Positions 44,576-53,099 of a stretch of 64,000 bases of DNA are shown here, in pieces. Made by a program: the position numbers and the translations under genes. This DNA is from an uncultured Bacteroidia bacterium (GTDB lineage Bacteria > Bacteroidota > Bacteroidia > Bacteroidales > UBA932): assembly GCA_902774045.1 (NCBI GenBank), contig CACYGW010000003.1:62001-126000 (forward strand), in the 5' to 3' direction. The notes below the pieces were generated by a model. That model saw only the letters and a program-made list of their open reading frames with translations, was not told the DNA's origin and searched no databases. Each line of letters opens with the position of its first letter. Position 1 is the first letter of the stretch.

Positions 44576-46372
44576 TTATTTGTCTGACTTCTCTTTAATG
44601 AAGGCTACAATCTCTCCTTTTTCCACCTTTTCGCCCTGCTTCCCGGTTACGGCAAGCACAAGACCGTCGGCTGCGGGAACAATTTCTTCCATTCCGTAGT
44701 AGGTCTGCACAAAGCCAAGAGGCTGTCCGGCCTTGGCCTCGCAGCCTGCGGCAGGAGCCTTGGAGTCATCCACTACATCCACCTCCCACAAAAGCTGGCC
44801 TTTTACAGGAGCCTGAACCGGAATTGCTCCGGGGTGCTGGGCAATGAAACCATCGACATCAAACTTGGGTACTTCCACAACCGGGCGAACTACGTTGATG
44901 GGAGCTCCGGCCTTTGCCCTGAAGTCTTCCAGCTCTGTGTTGAAGCGCTCTTTGGCTACGCCGCTCTTGTAGTCGCGATACTGCCTCTCGTGCATTGCAA
45001 ACTCAAAGAGCTCTTCCTGGTCTTCTCCCTCGTCCCAGCCTTCTTCCTTCATCATCTGGCGGAATTTAGGCATCTCGTCGGGATAGTTGTCCTGAGGATT
45101 GCCCGTGCTGAATTCCAGGCCCTTGCTCTTAGCAAGCTCTTTGATTTCCGGAGCCAGAGGTCCGGGGAGCTGGCCCATATTTCCAAGAATCATTCCCCAG
45201 GTATCTTTGTCGATAGTGCTCCATCGGGGCTTGTCGCTAAGCATATTGAAGAGGTTCATAAGGGCGGTGTTCTTTACATACTGGCTGAACGGGGTTACCA
45301 GCGGCGGGTAGCCAAGGCGGGGCCATACGTACTCTACTTCCTCGAAGAGCTTTACCATAAGAGTGTCCAGAGACATCTCCGGGCGGCCGTGAGCCCTCTG
45401 GGCTGCGTTTATTGCGCCCTGGAAGCCCTTGAGGTCTGCCATCATAGAACCCATCATACCGCCGGGAAGTCCGCAGCCCACCAGCAGGGAGGTCATCTTG
45501 GCGTTGGAGGGGTTGATCCAGTAACCCAGGAAATCATCGATAAATTTCTGGGTAAGCCTCCTTACCTCCATATAGGCATCCATATTTATATCTTTCACAA
45601 GGAAGCCGTCGCTCTTTAGCATCTCCCTTATGGTTATTACATCCGGATGAACCTTACCCCAGGACAGAGGCTCTACTGCAACGTCCAGATAGTCTGCGCC
45701 GGCGCGGGCAACCTCCAGCATAGATGCTGTAGAGAATCCGGGGCCAGTGTGGCCGTGGTATTGAACTTTAATGTTGGGATATTTCTTCTTTATGCTGCTC
45801 ACCAGCTCTCCCAGCACATTGGGGCGGCCGATGCCTGCCATATCCTTAAGACAAATCTCGTCGCAGCCATATTCTACAACCTTGTCCACTATGCCCATAT
45901 AATATTCTATGGTATGGACGGGGGAGTGGGTGATGGAAAGTGCCACCTGGGAAATCATTCCGCCTTTCTTGGCGCCTATTACGGAGCCTTTGAGGTTGCG
46001 GTGGTCGTTGAGGCCGCAGAAGGAACGGGCGATATCGGTACCCTGTTTCTTCTTAACCTTGAACATTAGTTCCCTTACATCGTTAGGAACCGGGTTCATC
46101 CTTAGCGCGTTAAGACCCCTTTCAAGCATATGTGTCTGGATGCCGGCCTTGTGGAAGGGTGCTGTCCAGCGCCTTACGGCCACATTGGGATTTTCTCCAA
46201 AGAGGAGGTTCACCTGCTCAAAGGCACCGCCGTTGGTTTCTACCCTGTCGAAGCAGCCCATATCTATGATGGCTGGCGCTACTTCCTCAAGCTGGTCTAC
46301 TCTGGGAACGTATTTGCCGGATGACTGCCACATGTCCCTGTAAACAAGGGAGAACTTTATTTCTTTTGCCAT
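44576..46372 (-). CDS. Oxaloacetate decarboxylase alpha / pyruvate carboxylase B-type subunit lacking biotinyl lysine
   Basis: The first 470 residues form the carboxyltransferase TIM barrel and its following domain. Evidence is the VYRDMWQSSGKY start motif, CLKDMAG (active-site K176) and the metal ligands H206 and H208 in QYHGHTGPG. These domains move CO2 between biotin and pyruvate/oxaloacetate. The C-terminal 75 residues have the shape of a biotinyl domain. However, where a biotin carrier has E-A-M-K-M/T the sequence reads QTYYGMEE (556-563), so the biotin-accepting lysine is absent. The enzyme would need a separate carrier, not seen in this window. It is divergent from the Dcu transporter gene. 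Confidence 0.85.
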   Translation of the reverse strand: MAKEIKFSLVYRDMWQSSGKYVPRVDQLEEVAPAIIDMGCFDRVETNGGAFEQVNLLFGENPNVAVRRWTAPFHKAGIQTHMLERGLNALRMNPVPNDVRELMFKVKKKQGTDIARSFCGLNDHRNLKGSVIGAKKGGMISQVALSITHSPVHTIEYYMGIVDKVVEYGCDEICLKDMAGIGRPNVLGELVSSIKKKYPNIKVQYHGHTGPGFSTASMLEVARAGADYLDVAVEPLSWGKVHPDVITIREMLKSDGFLVKDINMDAYMEVRRLTQKFIDDFLGYWINPSNAKMTSLLVGCGLPGGMMGSMMADLKGFQGAINAAQRAHGRPEMSLDTLMVKLFEEVEYVWPRLGYPPLVTPFSQYVKNTALMNLFNMLSDKPRWSTIDKDTWGMILGNMGQLPGPLAPEIKELAKSKGLEFSTGNPQDNYPDEMPKFRQMMKEEGWDEGEDQEELFEFAMHERQYRDYKSGVAKERFNTELEDFRAKAGAPINVVRPVVEVPKFDVDGFIAQHPGAIPVQAPVKGQLLWEVDVVDDSKAPAAGCEAKAGQPLGFVQTYYGMEEIVPAADGLVLAVTGKQGEKVEKGEIVAFIKEKSDK

Positions 46373-46464
46373 ATTTCGATAGTTAATAAATTATGCAAAA
46401 TTAGGGAAAATCCGATACAAATAAAAATCGACACGGGCAATAGTGAAAAATCAAAAGAATTGAT

Positions 46465-46472
46465 TAAATTTG
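46465..46472 (+). promoter_or_regulatory. Candidate -7 box of the dcu-asparaginase-porin operon
   Basis: TAAATTTG matches TAnnTTTG and lies 28 bases before the dcu ATG. No TTTG box is present at the 19-base distance, so an activator may be needed or the match may be chance. On the other strand TAATTTTG (46396-46403) is a similar candidate for the gene at 44576. Confidence 0.4.
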
Positions 46473-46500
46473 TAAAACGTTTTAGCCTTTTTCTGATTTT

Positions 46501-47835
46501 ATGGATACATTGATGTTGTTTCTCCAGCTTGCGGTTGTATTGGCGATGATTTTCGTAGGTGCCCGCAAGGGTGGGCTTGGTATGGGTATCTATGGAACCG
46601 TGGGCGTGGCAATCCTTGTTTTCTGTTTTGGATGCCAGCCGGGCGAGGCTCCCATAGACGTAATGATGATAATCCTTGCGGTAATTACCGCATCGTCCTG
46701 CCTTCAGGCAGCCGGTGGCCTTGATTTTATGGTAGAGGTAGCCGCCCGGTTTCTACGGAAACATCCTTCGCAGATTACATATTACGGCCCTCTTACAACC
46801 TGGCTGCTATGTATTCTTGCCGGCACGGCTCATACCTGTTACGCCTTGCTTCCCATTATATCAGAGATAGCCACCCGCGCTAAGATCCGCCCGGAAAGGC
46901 CGCTTTCCGTGGCTACCATTGCCGCATCGCTGGGTATCACCGGTTCTCCGGTATCCGCCGCCACGGTTGCCATCCTGAGCGACAAGCTTCTGGGGGCGCA
47001 CGGCATAGGAATGAAGGAGATTCTTTTGGTTACCATTCCCGCCGCAATTATTTCCATACTGGTAGCCGCCTTTGTGCAGAATCATATAGGAAAACCTCTG
47101 GAGGAAGATCCTGAGTATCAGCGCAGGGTTAAGGAGGGACTTATAGATCCGGAAGAGTTTGCTTCCAAGGAACAGTCCACCCAGATTACGGCTTCTCCTT
47201 ATGCCAAGAGGTCTGTGGCTGTCTTCCTTTGCGGGGTAGTAGCGGTAGCCCTGCTGGGCAGTTTCCCTTCCTGGAGGCCGGTTACTCCTGCCGGAACGCC
47301 AATGTCCATGAATCCTATAATAGAGATGGTCATGATGGTAATCGCGGCATTCATCCTCATAATAGGAAAGGCAGACGTGAAAGCGGCTGTGAAGGGGAAT
47401 ATTTTCTCTGCTGGAATGACTGCCATGATTTCCATATTCGGTATTGCCTGGATGGGCAGCACCTTCTTTAATCATAATCAGGTGGCCATAACAGAAGCTG
47501 TCCAGGGTATGTTTACCCAGTATCCCATACTCTTTGCGGTGGCTCTGTTCATATTCAGCATACTCCTCTTCTCGCAGGCCGTAACCGTAAAGACCCTGTA
47601 TCCGGTGGGGCTTAGCCTTGGCATTTCGCCTATGCTGCTTCTGGCAATGTTCCCGGCCGTCAACGGCTACTTCTTCCTGCCTACTTATCCTACGGAGGTT
47701 GCAGCCATCGGCTTTGACCGTACCGGTACTACAAAAATTGGCAAATACGTAATCAACCACTCCTTCCAGCTTTCCGGGTTCATCACAACCTTTGTGTCGA
47801 TAGGCGTGGGACTGCTCATCATAAGTATTCTGTAA
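46501..47835 (+). CDS. dcuB: Anaerobic C4-dicarboxylate transporter (Dcu family)
   Basis: This 444-residue inner membrane protein of the DcuA/DcuB family has about ten to twelve hydrophobic segments. The start VVLAMIFVGARKGGLGMG and the conserved SLGITGSPVSAATVA stretch (about residues 141-155) are diagnostic. Dcu proteins exchange fumarate, malate or aspartate for succinate during anaerobic fumarate respiration. Whether this is DcuA-like (aspartate uptake) or DcuB-like cannot be settled from motifs. The exported asparaginase gene starts 26 bases downstream, which favours aspartate uptake. Confidence 0.88.
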   Translation: MDTLMLFLQLAVVLAMIFVGARKGGLGMGIYGTVGVAILVFCFGCQPGEAPIDVMMIILAVITASSCLQAAGGLDFMVEVAARFLRKHPSQITYYGPLTTWLLCILAGTAHTCYALLPIISEIATRAKIRPERPLSVATIAASLGITGSPVSAATVAILSDKLLGAHGIGMKEILLVTIPAAIISILVAAFVQNHIGKPLEEDPEYQRRVKEGLIDPEEFASKEQSTQITASPYAKRSVAVFLCGVVAVALLGSFPSWRPVTPAGTPMSMNPIIEMVMMVIAAFILIIGKADVKAAVKGNIFSAGMTAMISIFGIAWMGSTFFNHNQVAITEAVQGMFTQYPILFAVALFIFSILLFSQAVTVKTLYPVGLSLGISPMLLLAMFPAVNGYFFLPTYPTEVAAIGFDRTGTTKIGKYVINHSFQLSGFITTFVSIGVGLLIISIL

Positions 47836-47861
47836 CAATCAACATTTAATACATAAACTAA

Positions 47862-48914
47862 ATGAAACACATTAAATTATTAGCAGCTATAGCATTGGCG
47901 CTGTGCATCAGCTTCTCTGCCGTTGCCAAGCCCAAAATCCGCATCATCGCCACAGGCGGTACAATCGCCGGAGTAAGCAGTACTTCTGCATCATCGGCCT
48001 ACACGGCAGGCCAGGTTGGAATCCAAACCTTGATAGATGCCGTTCCTCAGATGCTTTATCTTGCCGACATCAGCGGCGAGCAACTCGTAAACATCGGCTC
48101 CCAGGATATGAACGATGAAGTTTGGCTCAAGCTTGCCAAAAGAGTAAATCAGCTTCTTAACGAAGAGGGTTACGACGGAGTGGTAATCACCCACGGAACA
48201 GATACGATGGAAGAGACAGCATACTTCCTTAATCTCACCGTCCACTCAGAGAAACCCGTCATTCTTGCAGGTTCTATGCGTCCTTCCAACGCTATCAGCG
48301 CCGACGGTCCCGCAAACCTTTACAATGCCGTGGCTGCCGCCGTTTCTCCTGCCTGCAAGGGTCAGGGCGTGCTCTGCTGCATGAATAATCAGCTTCTGGA
48401 CGCCAAGAGCGTTATCAAGAGCCATACAATAGACTGCGACACCTTCGAGGGCGGTCATTACGGCGTTATTGGCTATGTATATAACGGCGAGGCTCACATC
48501 CTCCAGAAGGTTACTACCAAGCATACCGTTTCTTCCGTATTCTCCGTAGAGAAGCTGGACAGACTTCCCAAAGTGGGAATCGTCTACGGTTATGCAAATT
48601 GCTCTCCTCTTCCCATGCAGGCCTTCGTAGATGCCCAGTACGACGGTATCGTGCTTGCCGGTGTAGGAGACGGAAACTTCTATAAGGATGTGTTCGATGT
48701 TGCCGTAAAGGCTCAGAACAGCGGTATCCAGATTGTAAGGTCCAGCCGCTGCCCTTCCGGCCCTACCTGTCTTAACAGCGAGGTTGACGATGACAAATAT
48801 CACTTTGTGGCTTCTCTGGACCTTAATCCTCAGAAGGCCCGCATTCTTCTTATGCTTGCCCTTACCAAGACCCACGACTGGCAGGAGATTCAGGAATTCT
48901 ATAAAGAGTACTAG
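47862..48914 (+). CDS. ansB: Exported type II L-asparaginase
   Basis: A signal peptide (about residues 1-22, ending FSAVA) leads a 328-residue mature enzyme. The two catalytic signatures are IIATGGTIAG (nucleophile Thr) and THGTDTMEETAYFL (Thr-Asp pair). The enzyme hydrolyses asparagine to aspartate and ammonia in the periplasm. It lies between a Dcu transporter, which could take up the aspartate, and a porin gene three bases downstream. The module resembles the asparaginase-Dcu linkage known in other anaerobes and microaerophiles. Confidence 0.93.
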   Translation: MKHIKLLAAIALALCISFSAVAKPKIRIIATGGTIAGVSSTSASSAYTAGQVGIQTLIDAVPQMLYLADISGEQLVNIGSQDMNDEVWLKLAKRVNQLLNEEGYDGVVITHGTDTMEETAYFLNLTVHSEKPVILAGSMRPSNAISADGPANLYNAVAAAVSPACKGQGVLCCMNNQLLDAKSVIKSHTIDCDTFEGGHYGVIGYVYNGEAHILQKVTTKHTVSSVFSVEKLDRLPKVGIVYGYANCSPLPMQAFVDAQYDGIVLAGVGDGNFYKDVFDVAVKAQNSGIQIVRSSRCPSGPTCLNSEVDDDKYHFVASLDLNPQKARILLMLALTKTHDWQEIQEFYKEY

Positions 48915-48917
48915 TCT

Positions 48918-50072
48918 ATGAGAAAAATTTTTATTGCTGCTCTTGTAGCCCTTTGCCCTGTAGTTGCCTTTGGCCAGGGTGGAAATACCGGCGACGGTGG
49001 ATGCGACGGTAACTATAAGTCTTTATCTGACAGGATCCTTAACCTGGAGAAGAAGACAGAGAATTTTAATCTCTTCCTTAACTATGCTGCAAGTTATCAG
49101 CTTGCCGACAATGGCGACGAGTGGACATCTGCCTTCAAGGCAAAACAGTTCCGTCTGGAAATCAAGGGCCAGTTTGGCGACCATCTTACCTACAGGCTCC
49201 GTCACAGGCTCAATAAATCCAATGCTGCCCTTAACGATAACTTTGCAAAGGCTACCGATATTATGATGGTTGGCTGGAATTTCAATGACAAGGTTTCCCT
49301 TATGGGCGGTAAGATGTGCCAGTTCTGGGGAGGATATGAGTTTGACGAGAATCCTATGTACATCTATCAGTATTCCGATATGGTAGATTATATGGATAAC
49401 TTTATGGTGGGCGCCGCTCTTGCGGTTAAGCCGGTTCCGGAGCACGAGTTTGTTTTCAATATTACAAATTCCTACAACGGAAGCTTTGAGTCCCAGTACG
49501 GTGCCAACGCCTTTACGGCCGCTGGTAAAGCCGTTGCCGCTGCCAAGCATCCTCTTACCTATATCTTTAACTGGAACGGTAGTTTCCTTAATGGGATGCT
49601 CACCAATAGGTGGAGCGTAGGTTCCTATACCCAGGCCAAGCACTATCACGCCAATATGGTATTCCTGGGCCAGTCCCTGAATCTTCCCAAACTGCAGTGG
49701 TATCTGGATTACATGGGCTCCTTCGAGGGTATAGACCGCCTTGGTATTGCCACATCCATCCTTGACGCCCCGGGCTATCAGACACACGTACGCTACAATT
49801 CATTTGTAACCAAGATGAATTGGCAGTTTGCCGATGGTTTCAATCTTATGCTCAAAGGTATGTACGAGACTGCCGGCACCAAGGAAATTGGCAAGTTCAG
49901 GACTTCCCTCGGTTACCTTGCTTCGCTTGAGTACTATCCCATCAAGGACCAGGATTGCAGATTCTTTATCGCCTACATTGGCCGTCACTACGACTACAAG
50001 GATGATTTTGTGCCTGCTTTCAGCACAAATCGCATAGAAGTTGGCGTGATGTTCAGGATAAAGGCTTACTGA
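48918..50072 (+). CDS. Outer membrane porin-like beta-barrel protein
   Basis: This 384-residue protein has a signal peptide (ends AFGQ, about residue 20) and a short coiled region (SLSDRILNLEKKTENFN). The rest is alternating beta-strand sequence that ends in IEVGVMFRIKAY, a typical barrel terminal strand. Strands such as FRLEIKGQFGDHLTYRLRHR recall the phosphate-selective porin OprO/OprP superfamily, although specificity is unknown. In this operon it may admit asparagine, aspartate or dicarboxylates to the periplasm. It ends shortly before the tRNA-His promoter. Confidence 0.78.
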   Translation: MRKIFIAALVALCPVVAFGQGGNTGDGGCDGNYKSLSDRILNLEKKTENFNLFLNYAASYQLADNGDEWTSAFKAKQFRLEIKGQFGDHLTYRLRHRLNKSNAALNDNFAKATDIMMVGWNFNDKVSLMGGKMCQFWGGYEFDENPMYIYQYSDMVDYMDNFMVGAALAVKPVPEHEFVFNITNSYNGSFESQYGANAFTAAGKAVAAAKHPLTYIFNWNGSFLNGMLTNRWSVGSYTQAKHYHANMVFLGQSLNLPKLQWYLDYMGSFEGIDRLGIATSILDAPGYQTHVRYNSFVTKMNWQFADGFNLMLKGMYETAGTKEIGKFRTSLGYLASLEYYPIKDQDCRFFIAYIGRHYDYKDDFVPAFSTNRIEVGVMFRIKAY

Positions 50073-50079
50073 TAAAAAA

Positions 50080-50110
50080 TTTGCACATAGCAAAAAAATA
50101 CCTATATTTG
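50080..50110 (+). promoter_or_regulatory. Promoter of tRNA-His
   Basis: TTTG (50080-50083), 19 bases, then TATATTTG (50103-50110). The bases following are CACTCCC, close to the CAGTCCC found after the -7 boxes of the other two tRNA promoters in the window. Confidence 0.75.
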
Positions 50111-50123
50111 CACTCCCAATATG

Positions 50124-50196
50124 GTGAGTGTAGTTCAGTTGGTAGAGCATCGGATTGTGGTTCCGAGTGTCGTGGGTTCGAGCCCCATCACTCACC
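50124..50196 (+). tRNA. tRNA-His (anticodon GTG)
   Basis: GTGAGTG pairs with CACTCAC in the acceptor stem. The preceding G (50123) can pair with C at 50196, giving the extra G-1:C73 pair that defines tRNA-His. The anticodon loop TTGTGGT gives GTG and the T-loop is TTCGAGC. A terminator follows within 15 bases. Confidence 0.95.
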
Positions 50197-50208
50197 CCTC
50201 TAAAAATC

Positions 50209-50232
50209 AGCTCCCGGATTCTTCCGGGAGCT
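50209..50232 (+). terminator. Terminator after tRNA-His
   Basis: AGCTCCCGGA (50209-50218) and TCCGGGAGCT (50223-50232) form a 10-bp stem with a four-base loop, followed by seven T residues. Confidence 0.92.
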
Positions 50233-50255
50233 TTTTTTGATTTATCAAAAAGTAT

Positions 50256-50263
50256 TAACTTTG
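50256..50263 (+). promoter_or_regulatory. -7 box of the Fur-family gene
   Basis: TAACTTTG matches TAnnTTTG. The ATG at 50271 begins only seven bases downstream, which predicts an almost leaderless message. A TTTG lies 16 bases upstream (50236-50239), within the T-tract of the tRNA-His terminator. Confidence 0.5.
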
Positions 50264-50270
50264 TGCAGCT

Positions 50271-50714
50271 ATGGCACAGTCGGTAAAACATATTCCGGAG
50301 ATGACGGAGTTCCAGTCCCTGCTTAAAAAGAAGGGGCTTAAGGCTACCGTACAGAGGCTGGCCGTGCACAGGGCAATGATGGAGTTGTGGCACGGGAGCG
50401 CAGAGGATGTAGAGAAAAAGATTCTCGAGCAGGATCCCGATGCAAGAATTACGCAATCATCGATATACAACATTCTAACCCAGTTGGCCGATGCCGGTAT
50501 ATACCGATACAGACTGAGCGCTAACAATAAGATGTATTTCGATGCCTCCCAGGGCAAGCACATTCATCTGTACGATACCGTTAATCATACCTTCAGGGAC
50601 CTGCCCACCGACGATCTCATAGATTCCGTGATAGAAAAACTTAGCCGCAAAAGATTCAAAGGCTACAAAATTGAAGGGGTGGATATAAACATTCTGCTTC
50701 ACCCCAAGAAATAA
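50271..50714 (+). CDS. Fur family transcriptional regulator
   Basis: This 147-residue protein has the Fur winged-helix domain (QSLLKKKGLKATVQRLAVHR; recognition helix near ITQSSIYNILTQLADAG). A dimerisation/metal domain follows with H in QGKHIHLYDTVNH. It lacks the C-terminal CxxC zinc site of many Fur/PerR proteins, so structural zinc is unlikely. It could be PerR-like or Zur-like, but the motifs do not decide this. The next gene downstream encodes thioredoxin reductase, which mildly favours a peroxide or redox role; that is inference. Confidence 0.85.
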   Translation: MAQSVKHIPEMTEFQSLLKKKGLKATVQRLAVHRAMMELWHGSAEDVEKKILEQDPDARITQSSIYNILTQLADAGIYRYRLSANNKMYFDASQGKHIHLYDTVNHTFRDLPTDDLIDSVIEKLSRKRFKGYKIEGVDINILLHPKK

Positions 50715-50810
50715 GTGAACATCAAAAGCCCCGGCCTCTAATCAAAAAAGCTCCCGGGTGTGAGACATAGAACTTAGGCTGATGAAACTGGGAGATTGAT
50801 AAAAAAAGAG

Positions 50811-50818
50811 TATATTTG
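50811..50818 (+). promoter_or_regulatory. -7 box upstream of trxB
   Basis: TATATTTG matches the consensus and is followed by CAGG. It gives a leader of about 20 bases before the trxB ATG. No good -33 box is visible at 19 bases. Confidence 0.45.
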
Positions 50819-50844
50819 CAGGTTAAACGAAAGGTTGTTCGCGA

Positions 50845-51777
50845 ATGGACGAGATTAGAAATTGCGTTATAATAGGATCCGGACCTGCAGGATATACTGC
50901 GGCCATTTATGCATCCCGTGCCGGGCTGGCCCCGCTTCTTTATCAGGGGCTGGAGGCAGGAGGTCAGCTCCTTACCACTACGGTGATAGAGAATTTCCCC
51001 GGCTTCCCGCAGGGGGCAGACGCTGCAACCCTTATGGCAGATATGATGGCTCAGGCCCAGAAGTTCGGGACCGAGGTACGTTCCGGAGCCATTACGGAGG
51101 CCAGACTGGACGCATCACCATTCACTCTTAAAGACGATGCCGGACGCACCATCGTGGCCAGGACGGTAATAATTGCCACCGGCGCCACCGCCCGCTACCT
51201 GGGACTGCCGTCAGAGACAAAATACAAGGGGCTGGGTGTATCTGCCTGCGCAACCTGCGACGGATTTTTCTACCGAGGGAAAGACGTGGCCGTGGTAGGA
51301 GGGGGCGATACTGCCTGCGAAGAGGCCGTATATCTTGCCAACCTCTGCCGCAAGGTCTATATGATAGTTAGAAGAGACGTTTTCCGTGCCTCTAAGGCAA
51401 TGCAGGAAAAAGTTGCTTCCTGCGAAAATATAGAGGTCCTTTGGAACTGCAACACCTCCGAAGTCCTGGGCGACGAGGCCGGAGTGACCGGAGCCAGACT
51501 TATAAGAAAAGATGGTAAGGTTTTTGATATAAAGGTGGACGGTTTTTTCCTGGCCATCGGTCATCATCCCAATTCGGAACTATTTGCCGGATATATTGAT
51601 AGGGATGCCGATGGTTACATTATTGCGCAGCCTGGTTCTTCCCGCACCAACGTAGAGGGAGTATTCGCCGCGGGTGATGTAAGGGACAGGAACTATCGCC
51701 AGGCAATTACCGCAGCAGCGTCGGGCTGTATGGCGGCACTTGACGCAGAACGCTTCCTGGCAGAACACAAGAAATAG
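50845..51777 (+). CDS. trxB: Thioredoxin-disulfide reductase
   Basis: This 310-residue flavoprotein uses NADPH to reduce thioredoxin. The FAD-binding GSGPAGYTAA motif is at residues 11-20. The redox-active pair is C135-A-T-C138 in ACATCDGFFY. The NADPH-binding GGGDTACEEA motif follows, and the C-terminal FAD motif is GVFAAGDVRDRNYRQ. Its length is standard. It starts 130 bases after the Fur-family gene and 15 bases before bamD. Confidence 0.96.
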   Translation: MDEIRNCVIIGSGPAGYTAAIYASRAGLAPLLYQGLEAGGQLLTTTVIENFPGFPQGADAATLMADMMAQAQKFGTEVRSGAITEARLDASPFTLKDDAGRTIVARTVIIATGATARYLGLPSETKYKGLGVSACATCDGFFYRGKDVAVVGGGDTACEEAVYLANLCRKVYMIVRRDVFRASKAMQEKVASCENIEVLWNCNTSEVLGDEAGVTGARLIRKDGKVFDIKVDGFFLAIGHHPNSELFAGYIDRDADGYIIAQPGSSRTNVEGVFAAGDVRDRNYRQAITAAASGCMAALDAERFLAEHKK

Positions 51778-51792
51778 AAAAAGAAATATAAT

Positions 51793-52677
51793 ATGAGAAT
51801 TTTCAGATTATCTCTCGCAATTCTTTTGGCAGCAGGGGCAGCGATGTCCTGTACAACCAAATTCGACAGGCTGCTTGTGAGCAACGATGTAGACGAAAAG
51901 TACAACGCCGCCTTCGAATACTTCAACAACCACAAATACGGCAAGGCCGCATCCCTGTTTGAGTCACTTTCCGTTATGACAACGGGAACCGAGAGGGACG
52001 ACACCGTGCAGTACTACTGGGGCCTTAGCAACTACAGGCATAAGGATTACTATTCTGCAGAGGGAAACTTCACCAAATTCATAACGAATTTCCCCATAAG
52101 CAAATTTGCCCCGGAGGCCCGCTTCCTTAGGATAGACTGCCTCTACCGCTCTACGTTAAGGTACGAGCTGGATCAGACTCCCACATACACTGCCCTTACC
52201 GCAATGGAAGAATATCTTAGGGATTTTCCGGACTCTGACCGTGCCGGCGAGTGCAGGTCAATGGCAAAGAAGCTGAACGACCGTCTGGACAAGAAGGCAT
52301 ACGAGAACGCCAGGCTTTATTATAAGATGGAGGATTACAAGGCTTCCCGCATTGCGTTCAAGAACATCATTAAGGACGACCCCGAAACAATCTACCGCGA
52401 AGACGTACTCTATTACATAGCTATGTCTTCTTACAAGTACGCCAAGAACAGCGTAACTGAGAAGCAGAAGGAAAGGTATATGGACTTTATGGATGATTAC
52501 CTTAACTTCGTGGGCGAGATTCCGGAATCTCCTTACAGGAAAGAGTTGGATGCAATGTATCTGAGGGCTCAGAGAGCCATAGGCCGCGAGGTAGGAGAGG
52601 ACGCTACCGATTTTATGAATGACCGTGACTTTGAGAAGGACCGCCGCGCCGCAGAGAAAAATGCGGAGAAAAAGTAA
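51793..52677 (+). CDS. bamD: Outer membrane protein assembly factor BamD
   Basis: This 294-residue lipoprotein has the lipobox AAMSC, with the lipidated cysteine at 20, and tetratricopeptide-like repeats. The repeats are visible as YNAAFEYFNNHKYGKAASLF, a pair with YYWGLSNYRHKDYYSAEGNF, and TNFPISKFAPEARFL. BamD is the essential partner of BamA in inserting outer membrane barrels. The C-terminal extension (residues 250-294) is highly charged. bamA is encoded at 59360. Confidence 0.92.
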   Translation: MRIFRLSLAILLAAGAAMSCTTKFDRLLVSNDVDEKYNAAFEYFNNHKYGKAASLFESLSVMTTGTERDDTVQYYWGLSNYRHKDYYSAEGNFTKFITNFPISKFAPEARFLRIDCLYRSTLRYELDQTPTYTALTAMEEYLRDFPDSDRAGECRSMAKKLNDRLDKKAYENARLYYKMEDYKASRIAFKNIIKDDPETIYREDVLYYIAMSSYKYAKNSVTEKQKERYMDFMDDYLNFVGEIPESPYRKELDAMYLRAQRAIGREVGEDATDFMNDRDFEKDRRAAEKNAEKK

Positions 52678-52758
52678 CCATCGGCAAAAAATTAAAAAAT
52701 TTTGAAACTTTCCCATACTGCCACATAGTATAAGAAGGTAGATAAATGAAAAAACGAT

Positions 52759-53082
52759 ATGGATAAGAAAAAAGTTCCAAACAACACCGTTACCCGTGAT
52801 ATCAAAGAGCTTGCAGAGCCCACGGGCAATATTTACGAATCGGTAGTAGTTCTTTACAAGAGGGCAAACCAGATAGCGCTCAGCGAGAAAAAAGAGCTTA
52901 ACAAGAAGCTGGAAGACTTTCGCAACGAGCGCGATACTATGGAGGAAGTGTTCGAGAACCGCGAGCAGATAGAAATCTCCAAGTATTATGAGAGGCAGCC
53001 TAAGCCCGGTCTTGTGGCTATTGAGGAGTTCAAAGAAGGAGATCTTTATTACCGTATGGCTCAGAACGAGAAAGAGGATTAG
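52759..53082 (+). CDS. rpoZ: RNA polymerase omega subunit (Bacteroidota type)
   Basis: This 107-residue acidic protein matches the divergent omega/Rpb6-like subunit of Bacteroidota. The stretch TGNIYESVVVLYKRANQIA (about residues 22-40) corresponds to the omega core that wraps the beta' C-terminus. It lies between bamD and recN, an arrangement I associate with this phylum. The assignment is by pattern; the sequence is far from E. coli omega. Confidence 0.82.
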   Translation: MDKKKVPNNTVTRDIKELAEPTGNIYESVVVLYKRANQIALSEKKELNKKLEDFRNERDTMEEVFENREQIEISKYYERQPKPGLVAIEEFKEGDLYYRMAQNEKED

Positions 53083-53099
53083 TTTTCCTGAATGTTCTG

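Noticed and set aside
46861..47838. A 325-codon antisense frame in the Dcu gene
   Set aside because: The translation is rich in His, Tyr and Arg with no hydrophobic or domain pattern. The sense strand encodes an unmistakable transporter.
50715..50844. The 130-base gap between the Fur-family gene and trxB as a possible small RNA locus
   Set aside because: Apart from a -7 box near its end I see no convincing stem with a T-tract or small open frame.
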